DNA of 64,000 bases from Christiangramia echinicola DSM 19838. GTDB taxonomy: Bacteria; Bacteroidota; Bacteroidia; Flavobacteriales; Flavobacteriaceae. The stretch spans positions 744,001 through 808,000 of the forward strand of contig NZ_AUHG01000010.1 in NCBI RefSeq assembly GCF_000423065.1, read 5' to 3'. A model generated the notes under the pieces. That model saw only the letters and a program-made list of their open reading frames with translations, did not search any database and was not told where the DNA came from. Shown in pieces: positions 1 through 8,541 of the stretch (position 1 is its first letter; each line of letters opens with the position of its first letter). The translations under genes were made by a program, and so were the position numbers.

Positions 1-1
1 A

Positions 2-94
2 GCTACCTCTAAAGCAGTTCATAACATTTCTAACAATTCAGAAAATGATATTATATTATATGTTAGAACCAACGGGAATATTAGAGTGGAATAG
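2..94 (+). CDS. C-terminal end of a gene entering from the left
   Basis: An open frame runs from the left edge for 30 codons to a TAG at 92-94. It ends in a hydrophilic tail with the residues DIILYVRTNGNIRVE. The start lies outside the window. I do not recognise the family and too little is visible to assign one. It shares the strand of the next genes and is followed by a 3' element like those found after several of them. Confidence 0.45.
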   Translation, partial: ATSKAVHNISNNSENDIILYVRTNGNIRVE

Positions 95-112
95 AGGCAG
101 TTGCCTACACTT

Positions 113-150
113 ATTCATCGTCAATAGCGGGTGTTGCCAGAAAAGCGTAA
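113..150 (+). repeat. cassette-like 3' element, copy a
   Basis: The sequence ATTCATCG..CAATAG.CGG..GTTGCCAGAAAAG resembles elements at 1816-1866 and 5496-5547 (shared ATTCATC, AATAG, CGG, GTT and AAGAAAA blocks). It starts about 20 bases after the end of the gene at the window edge. A strong imperfect hairpin with CTTGCG/CGCAAG arms follows at about 212-242. Confidence 0.4.
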
Positions 151-274
151 TTTTAAAAATCAGGAACGCAAATATCTAATTCTACAAGTCCGCGTAAAAA
201 TTTGAAACTTGCGATAACCGGGACCGTTTTACGCAAGCTGAAAAAAGCATCGTACAAAAGATAAAAATAGGCAA

Positions 275-820
275 ATGAGAAAATTAAAGCTTCAAATTCA
301 ACTATCCATTGACGGATTCATTTCGGGGCCTAATGGAGAAATGGACTGGATGATTTGGAATTGGGATGACCAACTAAAAGATTTCGTTGCAAAATTAACG
401 GAGTCAACCGATACCATTATCCTGGGACGAAAGCTTGCGGAAGGTTTCATTCCTCATTGGAAATCTAACAAAGACCTGGAAGGTGCTGATAAAATTAATA
501 ATTCAAAGAAAATAGTTTTTACAAAAACACTTGAAAGCACAGAATGGGAAAATACGATTTTAGAAAAGGGAGATTTAGCCAATAAGATACGGGAATTAAA
601 ATCCTCAGCTGGAAATGACATCATAGCTTATGGTGGTGGCGAATTTGTTTCCTCTCTGATAAAAGAAAATTTAATTGATGAATATTATTTTTTCATTAAC
701 CCTTCGATATTGGGCAGCGGAATGCCCATATTTCAGAAAGCTGATTATAAAAATGAATTGAAATTGAAAAAGGCTAAAGCATATGAGTGTGGAATAACCG
801 TATTAAACTATTTAAGTTAA
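275..820 (+). CDS. dihydrofolate reductase family protein (RibD C-terminal-like)
   Basis: This 181-residue protein has the layout of the RibD-C/DHFR-like fold. It shows an N-terminal strand followed by LSIDGFISGPNGEMDWM (residues 10-26), the ILGRK turn (49-53), the glycine-rich nucleotide-binding AYGGGEF (118-124) and the family signature NPSILGSGMPIF (142-153). Such proteins bind NADPH. Many stand-alone members have no assigned substrate, so a role in folate or riboflavin synthesis should not be assumed. There is no signal peptide, so it is cytoplasmic. It stands alone, with about 100 bases of spacer on the downstream side. Confidence 0.85.
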   Translation: MRKLKLQIQLSIDGFISGPNGEMDWMIWNWDDQLKDFVAKLTESTDTIILGRKLAEGFIPHWKSNKDLEGADKINNSKKIVFTKTLESTEWENTILEKGDLANKIRELKSSAGNDIIAYGGGEFVSSLIKENLIDEYYFFINPSILGSGMPIFQKADYKNELKLKKAKAYECGITVLNYLS

Positions 821-835
821 GAAAAAGGTGGCTTA

Positions 836-892
836 CGAAAAAGATTAATTACCAACAAATTCGCTACCCTTACTTTGCCAACTGGCGGTAAC
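836..892 (+). repeat. cassette-like 3' element, copy b
   Basis: It lies 16 bases after the preceding stop codon. It shares GAAAAA..ATTAATT..ACCAACA and, further on, CCTTACTT..CTGGCGGTAAC with the element at 5496-5595 (which has CTGGAGGTAGC). It contains short self-complementary stretches such as CGGTAACCG. Confidence 0.4.
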
Positions 893-925
893 CGAAACCA
901 TTGAATGCAATTAAGTTGAAAAATT

Positions 926-1804
926 ATGCGTAAAACTCTACATTTATTTATAATTTTTATAACTACTATATCTCTTGGGTATAGTCAAGGACGAGATTCT
1001 CATTTGATTAAAAAAGATTTTCTACAAGTAAAAGATAATCAAATCTATTATGAAGTTTCTGGGAGTGGAGTACCAGTAATATTGATTCACGGCGGATATC
1101 TAAATCATGAAATTTGGAAAAAACAAATCAATTTTCTAAATAAAAAAGGATTTAAAACAGTAGTGTATGATGATCTAGGTCACGGCAAAACCATAAACGG
1201 AAAAGAAGAAGTTTATGGATACCAAATTGTTGACGAAATAAGAAGGCAACTCAACCTTGAAAAAATAAATATAATTGGTCTCTCTTGGGGCTCTATGATA
1301 GCCTTGGATTATGCTTTAAATAATCCTAAAAACTTAGACAGATTGATTTTAATTTCTCCAGGTCTAAATGGATGGAACTATTTTCAAGATCCTAAAGCAG
1401 AAGAGAACTTTAATCAGAGGCAAATAGCAAAGATTAATAATGATAAAATTTCTTTTGTGGAATATTTTCAAAAAAATTGGACTGATGGTCCGGGCGAATC
1501 CACGGGAAGAGTAAAGGTAAAGTTACGCAATCATATTGGTGAAATATTACTAAATACAGTAAAGAATCATTGGGAAGAAAATTGGTCAAAATTATCTACT
1601 AAAACTAGATGGAATTCAATAGAAGCTAGAACTTTAATTATTACAGGTAATCTGGATGCGATTGATATTACAAAAATTGCAAAACAATACGACGAAGAAA
1701 TAAATCAATCGCAATGGATTGATATTGAAAATGTGGGGCATACTTTAATAGTTGAAAAACCAAAAAAAGTGAATCGTATAATTAATTTTTTTTTGAAATC
1801 TTAA
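926..1804 (+). CDS. secreted alpha/beta hydrolase
   Basis: A 292-residue alpha/beta-hydrolase-fold protein with an N-terminal signal peptide (about residues 1-20, ending LGYSQG), so probably periplasmic. The oxyanion loop HGG is at 55-57, the nucleophile elbow GLSWGS at 118-123 gives Ser120, GNLDAID gives Asp244 and VGHT gives His272, a full catalytic triad. The substrate cannot be read from sequence; esterase, peptidase or lactonase activity are all possible. The gene looks more AT-rich than those further right, which would fit transfer. It stands alone and ends shortly before a cassette-like element. Confidence 0.85.
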   Translation: MRKTLHLFIIFITTISLGYSQGRDSHLIKKDFLQVKDNQIYYEVSGSGVPVILIHGGYLNHEIWKKQINFLNKKGFKTVVYDDLGHGKTINGKEEVYGYQIVDEIRRQLNLEKINIIGLSWGSMIALDYALNNPKNLDRLILISPGLNGWNYFQDPKAEENFNQRQIAKINNDKISFVEYFQKNWTDGPGESTGRVKVKLRNHIGEILLNTVKNHWEENWSKLSTKTRWNSIEARTLIITGNLDAIDITKIAKQYDEEINQSQWIDIENVGHTLIVEKPKKVNRIINFFLKS

Positions 1805-1815
1805 CTGTACAAAAA

Positions 1816-1866
1816 TGATTCATCGCAAATTGATGGCACCTTTATTAAGAAGATAGTGAATTAGCT
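1816..1866 (+). repeat. cassette-like 3' element, copy c
   Basis: This stretch aligns over about 45 bases with 5496-5547: both have ATTCATC.CAAAT, GGCACC.TTA.TAAGAA.AT and then AATT. It begins 12 bases after the hydrolase stop. The clear similarity between non-adjacent spacers makes it a repeat rather than chance. Confidence 0.5.
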
Positions 1867-1991
1867 TACAAACTGTGTGTAATTGGGCAATTTCATATCC
1901 CTACTCTCGCCATTTGTAATTATCGAGACTGTTTCCTAAGATTACTTGATACTTTTGTATTAAATAACTATAATAAATAGTTGAAACTAAA

Positions 1992-2035
1992 AATATTAAA
2001 ACGAAAGATTCATGATAATCTTTCGTTTTAATATT
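1992..2035. terminator. bidirectional terminator
   Basis: A perfect 19-bp stem (arms 1992-2010 and 2017-2035) with a CATGAT loop lies between two convergent genes. A/T runs in the arms give U-tracts in both directions, as expected for a shared rho-independent terminator. Confidence 0.8.
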
Positions 2036-2055
2036 AGTAAATCTATTTTTTGATT

Positions 2056-3147
2056 TTATGGTTTAAAAACCCCGGTGCCAGCATCGTCATTTAAGGTGAC
2101 AAAATAATCAGAAACCACAGTTCCTTGTACATCGGTGACGTAGCACTTTAAGTATAAATTTTTATCAAGTGGTAAGTGAGCGGTATACGATGAAGTATAA
2201 ACTCCAAAAGTTGTATAACTAGTAGAGCTACCTGTATAACTTTTTTTCCATTCAAAAGTATATGGCGGCATACCTCCAGAAACATTTACCTCCCAGGTAT
2301 ATGTGCCAGAATTATTTCCTTTTGTTGGTCCAATTATATATGCTGACAAGTTAGGAATATTAGGGTCCGGCTCACAGCCGAACAATATTTGAATTGCTTC
2401 TACATCACCCTCGGAAAAATTTTCTAATAAACAAGCCGCTCCCGCTCTCATAAGGGAGGTTTCTTTGTCATTCAAGGAAGTCCCTTGGATATAACTCCAT
2501 AAATTAGGATCGTCTTCTGTATGACCTAAACCTAATGTATGTCCCAGTTCATGTTGAATGTCAGCGATTCTAATTCCTTGATGTATTCTTCCGTTAGAAC
2601 ATCCTTCTTTTCCCGAAAAATCATTATTTATAGTGACGTATTCCCCTGGATCTCCATTAAATGGTCTAGAACCAATTGAAAGGTAGTTAGATTGGATACT
2701 AATGTTCCGTATATCATTATCGGTTATTATTATATCTGCTAGGCTAGAACTAGTTACTAAATTTAAATACAAGTTACAATTGATCGAATTCCATCTCTCT
2801 ATAGCTTCCTTACTTGCATTAATCCATAAATCAGCTATACCAGGTTCGATATAAACGTTAAAATATGATCCATTCACTCCCAGAGTAGTATTAATATTTT
2901 GTTTATTTATTGAATTAATAGAATAATCATTTTCAGAGTTGTATTCCATATCTCCCTGAACGATAAATCTGTTTCCATAAATCTTTATTTCATCTTTTTT
3001 ATAGCCTATCTTTAAAAGATAATCTATCAAAGATTTATTTCCTTGTTCAGATGACGAACTTTCACTCGGTAAATGCGGATTTTCCGGTGCACAGGAAATA
3101 ATAAGGGATAAACAAAGAATTAGTAAATAAGTTAACGATTTTTTCAT
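2056..3147 (-). CDS. matrixin-like zinc metalloprotease lipoprotein
   Basis: A 363-residue protein with a lipoprotein signal (LSLIISC, lipidated Cys19), so it is membrane-anchored and probably on the cell envelope or surface. Residues 199-209 carry the metzincin zinc motif HELGHTLGLGH, followed by a SLM Met-turn near residue 233, as in M10/M12-type proteases. After the protease domain a C-terminal region (about 265-360) with the PPYTFEW pattern looks like an Ig-like or PKD-like domain. It is the only minus-strand gene in the left array and ends at a strong shared terminator. The substrate is unknown; digestion of external protein is likely. Confidence 0.85.
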   Translation of the reverse strand: MKKSLTYLLILCLSLIISCAPENPHLPSESSSSEQGNKSLIDYLLKIGYKKDEIKIYGNRFIVQGDMEYNSENDYSINSINKQNINTTLGVNGSYFNVYIEPGIADLWINASKEAIERWNSINCNLYLNLVTSSSLADIIITDNDIRNISIQSNYLSIGSRPFNGDPGEYVTINNDFSGKEGCSNGRIHQGIRIADIQHELGHTLGLGHTEDDPNLWSYIQGTSLNDKETSLMRAGAACLLENFSEGDVEAIQILFGCEPDPNIPNLSAYIIGPTKGNNSGTYTWEVNVSGGMPPYTFEWKKSYTGSSTSYTTFGVYTSSYTAHLPLDKNLYLKCYVTDVQGTVVSDYFVTLNDDAGTGVFKP

Positions 3148-3814
3148 AATTTAAATTTATCAGTTAGTTATAAATGTAGGAAAATATTTACAAAAACAGT
3201 GATTTTAAAATAATTTATAGATATGCATCTCTTCGAAAAAACTAGCAGCAACTATATCTGAAAAAGGACTATAATCAACTCCAAGTCGTATTGAGTAAAA
3301 AAAGGAACAGATTTTATTAGCAATTATTGAGATGGTCCTAATAATTAATAATGAGAAAAATTAAAAAGTGGATTGTCTATTATGATCAATTCTTTTCTCA
3401 ACAGAAAGGATTTTTTTAGACAAAAATTAATCCTTGAACAAGATTTAAAAATGAAATATTATTTAATGAAACATCTTGAATATTTTCTCCCTCCGCCATG
3501 CCCACTGGTATGTGGTTCAAAATTGCTGAGAAACAAATTTACTGAGGAGTTAAAACAGTAATTTTAAAAAACCTTAATAAGTGTAAGTTCGTTAAATCAA
3601 GTAATGCAAGAGCTCAAGGTCCTACAGTAACGATGCTTCACAATGGATGACAGTGTTAAAAAGAAAATGATTGTCTTGACATACTAATATCAAACGGACA
3701 ACTCCACGTTCTTTAATAGACTATCATAGTTAATTTTTATTCGAAACCGTAACCCTGGAGATTATTATCCTATATTTAAAAAAAATCAACCACTACTAAC
3801 CAAACTTAATTTCA
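3148..3814. other. long spacer without a convincing gene
   Basis: These 667 bases separate the divergent protease and the next plus-strand gene. A 62-codon open frame (3373-3561, TTG start) ends in a proline/cysteine-rich stretch, but it has no family resemblance I can see. The rest is AT-rich, with no clear repeat, tRNA or terminator. It could hold the remains of lost genes. Confidence 0.4.
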
Positions 3815-4540
3815 ATGAGAAAATCTTTAATTTTTCTATTGCTTCTTGCATTAATTCTTCCCAAAAATATTCAATCTCAAAACGAAGGTGAAGCAATTGC
3901 TGCAGTTGCAGGCGGATTATTAGCAATTGGTGCGGGCGTTGCTGCTGTAGAACAAATGAAAGAACAAGCTGAATTAACAGCCACACAATGGCTATTATCT
4001 AACCATCCAGAATTTGAGAGCTTCTCTTTAAAGACTATAGATTTTGATGGAAAGAAATTGAAGGATATTTCGTCTGCTTCAGTTATAACATTTAAGATCC
4101 AAGAATTTATCCCAGAGGATAAACCTGAGTTAAATGGAGATAAAAGAATTTTACTTGGATTTACAAGTTATGGTTGGATAAACGAATATGGGATTAATTT
4201 TGAAAAAGTTGATTGGCATCTCATTGATAGTAAAGAATGGATGAATATGATGGTAGCATACTCTAAAGTTTCTTCAGGCCAGAAAAACGATTCGGAAATC
4301 CGTGAAGTTCTTAAAGAAGGTAAAATCGTTAATCGCGGAGTTAAGGGGAAAAGGGGAATGGAAATTCCATTTTTCAAGTTAGAAGGTGATATGTATCTAG
4401 TAACAGATTACTCACCAAAAATGAAATTAGTCTATAACGAAAGATCATTGGGGATTTTCTTAAAAAGTACGAATGATCTTGTTCAAATTAGCAGAGGTGG
4501 TATTATTGAAATTCACGAATTCTTTTTTGAGGAATCTTAG
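3815..4540 (+). CDS. exported protein of unknown function
   Basis: A 241-residue protein that I do not recognise. Residues 1-21 form a signal peptide ending NIQSQ. Next comes a glycine/alanine-rich hydrophobic stretch (about 27-46, AIAAVAGGLLAIGAGVAAVE), which could be a membrane helix. The remaining 190 residues are a mixed alpha/beta soluble domain with a WLLSNHPEFESF start and many charged residues. The ATG matches the start of the signal peptide. It is a single gene followed by a cassette-like element. Confidence 0.7.
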   Translation: MRKSLIFLLLLALILPKNIQSQNEGEAIAAVAGGLLAIGAGVAAVEQMKEQAELTATQWLLSNHPEFESFSLKTIDFDGKKLKDISSASVITFKIQEFIPEDKPELNGDKRILLGFTSYGWINEYGINFEKVDWHLIDSKEWMNMMVAYSKVSSGQKNDSEIREVLKEGKIVNRGVKGKRGMEIPFFKLEGDMYLVTDYSPKMKLVYNERSLGIFLKSTNDLVQISRGGIIEIHEFFFEES

Positions 4541-4566
4541 CTTGATCTACAACATCAGGTACCGTG

Positions 4567-4600
4567 AAATAGCCGGAAAAATTAGCAATTAAATTCAGTA
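4567..4600 (+). repeat. cassette-like 3' element, copy d
   Basis: It reads AAATAGCCGG, then TTAG, then AATTAAATTCA. The same blocks occur in the same order at 5505-5542 (AAATAGTCGG, TTAG, AATTAAATTCA), with an 8-base length difference between TTAG and the last block. It starts about 26 bases after the preceding stop. Confidence 0.45.
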
Positions 4601-4649
4601 AAGTCTAAACTAACAATGTCCTCGAGGTTGGGGTGATTAAATTTTTTAA

Positions 4650-5510
4650 ATGAGTGAACAATACAAGATTAGGGGGTGGGTGAGAATACTATTAATGCTA
4701 ATTCCATATTTGTTTGTAGTTGGCGTATTTCAAATGATTGGTGCCGCTCTGGTAGATTACGATTATGGAAATATAGGTACTGATAGAAACTCGCAACAAA
4801 GATTTATAATTCAGTTATTCACGTTTCTTGGAACATGTTTGATCGTAGGGATCTTTGTTAAGTATATTGATAAGGAACAAATTATAAGCATAGGCTTAAA
4901 GATTAAGAATAGAAGTTCTGATCTTTGGATCGGGTTTACAATAGGAACTATAATCATGATTTTCGCCTTCGGAATTTTGGAATTCTTAAATGAAATTCAA
5001 TTTCAAAAGATCGTATTTGATTTAGATGAGATCATACTTTCAGTTTTCCTTTTCATATTTGTTTCTCTAACTGAAGAAATTTTATTTCGTGGTTATATCT
5101 TGAGAAATCTTATGTATTCCTTTAATAAATATGTTGCGTTGCTTATCTCTGCATTAATATTTGCTGTTGCGCATGGGATGAATCCTAATATCGATATTAT
5201 AGGGCTTACAAATATATTTTTAGGGGGTATCTTATTAGGGATAACTTATATACATACCAAAAATTTATGGTTTCCCATAGCTTTACACTTTAGCTGGAAT
5301 TTTTTCCAGGTCCTTTTAGGCTTTAATGTAAGTGGGCAAAATGTATATTCTTTGGTAAGGTTTAAAATGCCTCAAGAAACACTATTAAATGGAGGAGCTT
5401 TCGGGTTCGAAGGATCAATATTATCATTGATAATTTTATTGATTAGCATTATTAGCATCACTATATATTATAGGAAAAAACCAATCGCGACACCAATTCA
5501 TCACAAATAG
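4650..5510 (+). CDS. CPBP family intramembrane glutamic protease
   Basis: A 286-residue polytopic membrane protein with about eight hydrophobic segments. The CPBP/Abi catalytic motifs are in order: EEILFRGY with Glu142-Glu143 and Arg147, FAVAHG with His175, and HFSWNF with His213 and Asn217. These residues form the active site of Rce1-type intramembrane proteases. Bacterial members are linked to peptide maturation or bacteriocin self-immunity, but no peptide gene is adjacent here. The gene stop lies inside the following repeat element. Confidence 0.85.
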   Translation: MSEQYKIRGWVRILLMLIPYLFVVGVFQMIGAALVDYDYGNIGTDRNSQQRFIIQLFTFLGTCLIVGIFVKYIDKEQIISIGLKIKNRSSDLWIGFTIGTIIMIFAFGILEFLNEIQFQKIVFDLDEIILSVFLFIFVSLTEEILFRGYILRNLMYSFNKYVALLISALIFAVAHGMNPNIDIIGLTNIFLGGILLGITYIHTKNLWFPIALHFSWNFFQVLLGFNVSGQNVYSLVRFKMPQETLLNGGAFGFEGSILSLIILLISIISITIYYRKKPIATPIHHK

Positions 5511-5595
5511 TCGGCACCGTTAGTAAGAAAATAATTAAATTCACCAACACTCCAGGTTAAAGTCGCTAAGCTGCGTCCTTACTTCTGGAGGTAGC
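5496..5595 (+). repeat. cassette-like 3' element, copy e (longest)
   Basis: This element spans the stop codon of the CPBP gene and runs about 85 bases beyond it. Its left half matches elements c and d and its right half (ACCAACA, CCTTACTT, CTGGAGGTAGC) matches b. TCCAG/CTGGA arms within it could pair. A CAATAAT/ATTATTG hairpin follows at 5596-5613. Confidence 0.5.
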
Positions 5596-5647
5596 AATAA
5601 TCTAAATTATTGTGTACGATCACTTCAGATGATGAAAAACTACTAAT

Positions 5648-6142
5648 TTGAAAAGTAAAACAAATATCTTCCTGTTAATAAGTGCTGTGCTAGCAGTTGT
5701 GATAACGGGATGGGTCTATTATCAAATGTCACATAGCATTGGAGAATTAAGCTCTAACACTGAGATTGATGGGGATTTTAAAGTCTGTGATGAAGATAAG
5801 ATTCCAAATTATTATTCAATGGATACCGACTATGAAGGAGGCAAAAAAGCGATCAAAAACGAATTACTGAGTAACTTACAAAACTTAAAATTTGAAGATT
5901 CTGGTTTAATAACTTTTCGATTTATTGTGAACTGTGAAGGGGAAATAGGTAGATTCCGAATTCAATCAACAGATCTAAAATTAGAAAAGATTGAAATTGA
6001 TTCCGAAAAATTAAAAACTTTAGAATATGCTTTGGTTAGTTTAAAAAAATGGAATCCAGCTAAAAACGAATTTAATTCCTACGATAGTTACTACGTCCTG
6101 AATTTTAAAATAAGGGATAATAGGGTAGTAGATATTTTCTAA
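5648..6142 (+). CDS. membrane-anchored protein with TonB C-terminal-like domain
   Basis: A 164-residue protein from a TTG start, with one N-terminal transmembrane helix (about 6-26) and a periplasmic domain. The domain pattern (ITFRFIVNCEGEIGRF, then KKWNPA and SYYVLNFKI) resembles the TonB C-terminal fold seen in many small flavobacterial proteins. No proline-rich spanning linker is present, so it is probably not a full energy transducer. It ends 3 bases before the next gene, so the two form a pair. TTG is used because no in-frame ATG precedes the helix. Confidence 0.6.
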   Translation: MKSKTNIFLLISAVLAVVITGWVYYQMSHSIGELSSNTEIDGDFKVCDEDKIPNYYSMDTDYEGGKKAIKNELLSNLQNLKFEDSGLITFRFIVNCEGEIGRFRIQSTDLKLEKIEIDSEKLKTLEYALVSLKKWNPAKNEFNSYDSYYVLNFKIRDNRVVDIF

Positions 6143-6145
6143 CTA

Positions 6146-6943
6146 ATGAAAAGATTTTTTAAAATACTCAAACTAATTTTAGCTTCCCTGCTAACGGTAT
6201 ATTCTGTTGTAATAATATATATGCTGGCTTTTTCGTCCAAAGAAGATAGATATACTTTTGCATCTCATCTTCAAGGTGCTTGTCTTTCTCAATCAATGTT
6301 CGAAATTTTAAAATTTCAGGATCCATCAAATGATCGAATTTATTTCGAACAATCCGTTCCGTATAATAAAAGAGGATACTACGAAAAAGGGTTTCGACTT
6401 CTGGACAAAGCCGTTGAAATAGATCCCAAAATGCATTTAGGCTACAGGGGTTATATGAAACTTCGATTCTTAAGAGATTTTAAAGGTGCTTTAGAAGATC
6501 TTGATCGGTTAGATTCATTAACTCCAGGTGTTGTAGATACACCCTGGGGAGAAGATATTGACTTTCTTAGAGGAGAAGCCTATTTTGGTTTAGAAAACTA
6601 TGAGAAATCTAAATTCTATTTCAAAAGGAGTATAGAAAATCAGGGAGAAGACTGGGCAGATATTCAAGCCTTCGTTTATACGGGACTCTCAGAGCTCGAA
6701 TTAGGCAACCGGGAACAAGCAAAAAACCATTTTGATAAAGCTTTAAATCAATCAAAGTATACAGTAGAAGCTCATATTGGATTAGCCAGGATTTATTTAG
6801 AAAACGCTGAGTTGAAGAAAAGTAAATTCCATTTAGACAAAGCAGAGGAATACTTTAGTTATAAAAGGAATGATCCCTATAACGAATATTTAAATGAGGT
6901 TTATAAAGATGATCTATCCTTGTTAAAAAATTTCGAAGCATAA
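6146..6943 (+). CDS. TPR repeat protein, membrane-anchored
   Basis: A 265-residue protein with an N-terminal transmembrane helix (about 8-30), then several tetratricopeptide repeats (for example KGFRLLDKAVEIDPKMHLGY and REQAKNHFDKALNQSKYTVE). TPRs mediate protein-protein contacts. It starts 3 bases after the TonB-C-like gene, so both are probably translated from one mRNA and may act in one envelope complex (inference). Confidence 0.8.
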   Translation: MKRFFKILKLILASLLTVYSVVIIYMLAFSSKEDRYTFASHLQGACLSQSMFEILKFQDPSNDRIYFEQSVPYNKRGYYEKGFRLLDKAVEIDPKMHLGYRGYMKLRFLRDFKGALEDLDRLDSLTPGVVDTPWGEDIDFLRGEAYFGLENYEKSKFYFKRSIENQGEDWADIQAFVYTGLSELELGNREQAKNHFDKALNQSKYTVEAHIGLARIYLENAELKKSKFHLDKAEEYFSYKRNDPYNEYLNEVYKDDLSLLKNFEA

Positions 6944-7056
6944 TGGAGAATAATTCAGATTTGTGTGAGATATGAAGAGTCCTTATCATCATTATTTTAC
7001 TCCTATAATTTCAAATAATTAGGGCAGATTACAGAAGTTTTAACCATTAACAATAT

Positions 7057-7266
7057 ATGAAAGAGGAGAACAAAATATTGCTAAAAACATTTGTTTCCGC
7101 TGGTCTAATCTTTGCTTTGACAATGGCATTGTATGGCTATTTTGCTAAAGATCAATTCTTAGTCTGGAAATTTATATTTCATTTTCTAGCCTTTGGGATC
7201 ACCATGGGGCTCGTAGCTCGTATAAACCATCGAAAAAAAATGAAAGAAGAAGCCAATAAGGATTAA
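7057..7266 (+). CDS. small two-helix membrane protein
   Basis: A 69-residue protein with two predicted membrane helices (about 8-28 and 34-52) and a basic C-terminal tail RKKMKEEANKD. The ATG is followed by charged residues and then the first helix, a convincing start. I do not recognise a named family. It lies alone, with a weak terminator-like hairpin downstream. Confidence 0.6.
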   Translation: MKEENKILLKTFVSAGLIFALTMALYGYFAKDQFLVWKFIFHFLAFGITMGLVARINHRKKMKEEANKD

Positions 7267-7313
7267 AATTATAACCTTATCTGCTGAAATTAAGCCAAAT
7301 CATGATCTCATCT

Positions 7314-7335
7314 AACTGAAGGGTTTCAGTTTTTC
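7314..7335 (+). terminator. weak rho-independent terminator
   Basis: AACTGAA and TTCAGTT arms (7314-7320 and 7325-7331) around a GGGT loop are followed by a short T-run. It lies about 50 bases after the small membrane-protein gene. Confidence 0.4.
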
Positions 7336-7468
7336 TGGTCTTCCCTTAAACTTGAAAAAGAATTATCTTCGTTAACATCATATGATACTGCTATTCAACT
7401 AGGTTCCCGGTATTGGTAAGACTTAGATGCACATCAATGAAGTTATAATTGATCTTTTATTTAAAACG

Positions 7469-8503
7469 ATGACTAAGAAAAATAGAACCTGGATACTTAG
7501 AACAGTATTAATAATTGGAACTATAGTCTCTCTGTATTTTGTTCCATGGCCAATCGTAAAAGCCTGGCTTACTCCTTTACCAGACTCAATTAAGGAGCAG
7601 GTAAATAAGGCGGCCGACTATGGTTTTGATGGAATCATCGTATACGTGGATACAAAAGGGGAAATGCCTGAATATTATACTTCTGGATACCAGAACAAGG
7701 AAAGTAAAAGCCCTGTTGATCCTAATTCATTATTTAAAATTGCAAGTATAGATAAGCTTTATACCGCGGTTGCAGTAACGAAACTGGTAGATTCGGGTCA
7801 GTTGTCTCTGGATAATACACTCGCTGCTTATTATCCTGAATTAGAGGATAGAATTGAAAATGCCGATAGAATAACCATAAGGATGTTAGTTAAACATAGA
7901 AGCGGGATCCCTAATTTTACGAATACCGAAAATTTCTGGATGAATCCTCCAGAAAATAGCCAGCAGGCACTCGAAAGGATCCTGGATCTACCAGCTGAAT
8001 TTGATCCAGATGAGGAATATGAATATTCCAATACCAATTATTTATTGCTTTCAAACCTTATAGAGAAGGTTACAGGCAGTAGTAAATTCGATTATATCAA
8101 AGATGAAATTTTAGATCCGCTTGGATTGAAGAATACCTTTGGTTCTCTCAATGATGTTGATATAGATAGAGTATTGAGCGGTTATTATGTAGGTGTTAAA
8201 GAGGATATTAAAACAACCAATTATAGATCTATGCTTGCAACGGCAGAAGATGTAGGGATATTTTTGCGAGCATTGAACGATGGTTCTCTATTTTATGGAG
8301 AAGAGCAGGAGATCTATTCTTCTCTTTACAAATACAACCATACCGGGCTTATCCCGGGTTATCAAAGTATTGCCAGATATCATAAAGACATAGATACGGT
8401 GATCATTCAGTTTACGAACACGACAAATTTTGAAGGATATAACTGGAATTTATCTGAAGTCATGTATAATAGGATATTAAAGATTGTCCGTAAGTATATA
8501 TAG
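7469..8503 (+). CDS. class C beta-lactamase-like serine hydrolase
   Basis: A member of the beta-lactamase/D-alanyl-D-alanine carboxypeptidase (AmpC/EstB-like) family. I chose the ATG at 7469, giving 344 residues, because a signal/anchor helix (TWILRTVLIIGTIVSLYF) follows it directly; a longer frame begins at 7427. The active-site motifs are SIDK (Ser93, Lys96), YSN (about 186-188) and an HTG box near the C-terminus in place of KTG. These proteins act in the periplasm on peptidoglycan, D-peptides or esters. Antibiotic resistance cannot be inferred. Confidence 0.85.
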   Translation: MTKKNRTWILRTVLIIGTIVSLYFVPWPIVKAWLTPLPDSIKEQVNKAADYGFDGIIVYVDTKGEMPEYYTSGYQNKESKSPVDPNSLFKIASIDKLYTAVAVTKLVDSGQLSLDNTLAAYYPELEDRIENADRITIRMLVKHRSGIPNFTNTENFWMNPPENSQQALERILDLPAEFDPDEEYEYSNTNYLLLSNLIEKVTGSSKFDYIKDEILDPLGLKNTFGSLNDVDIDRVLSGYYVGVKEDIKTTNYRSMLATAEDVGIFLRALNDGSLFYGEEQEIYSSLYKYNHTGLIPGYQSIARYHKDIDTVIIQFTNTTNFEGYNWNLSEVMYNRILKIVRKYI

Positions 8504-8541
8504 ACATAAGCAGAGCTATCAAAAATAAGGATTAAGATTAG

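Noticed and set aside
3373-3561. 62-codon open frame with TTG start in the 3.1-3.8 kb spacer
   Set aside because: No family pattern, no ribosome site and no signal or helix. Its proline/cysteine segment looks accidental, so it is described only as part of the spacer.
7469-8503. Calling this a beta-lactamase resistance gene
   Set aside because: SxxK, YSN and HTG occur in many esterases and peptidases; there is no evidence for hydrolysis of antibiotics.
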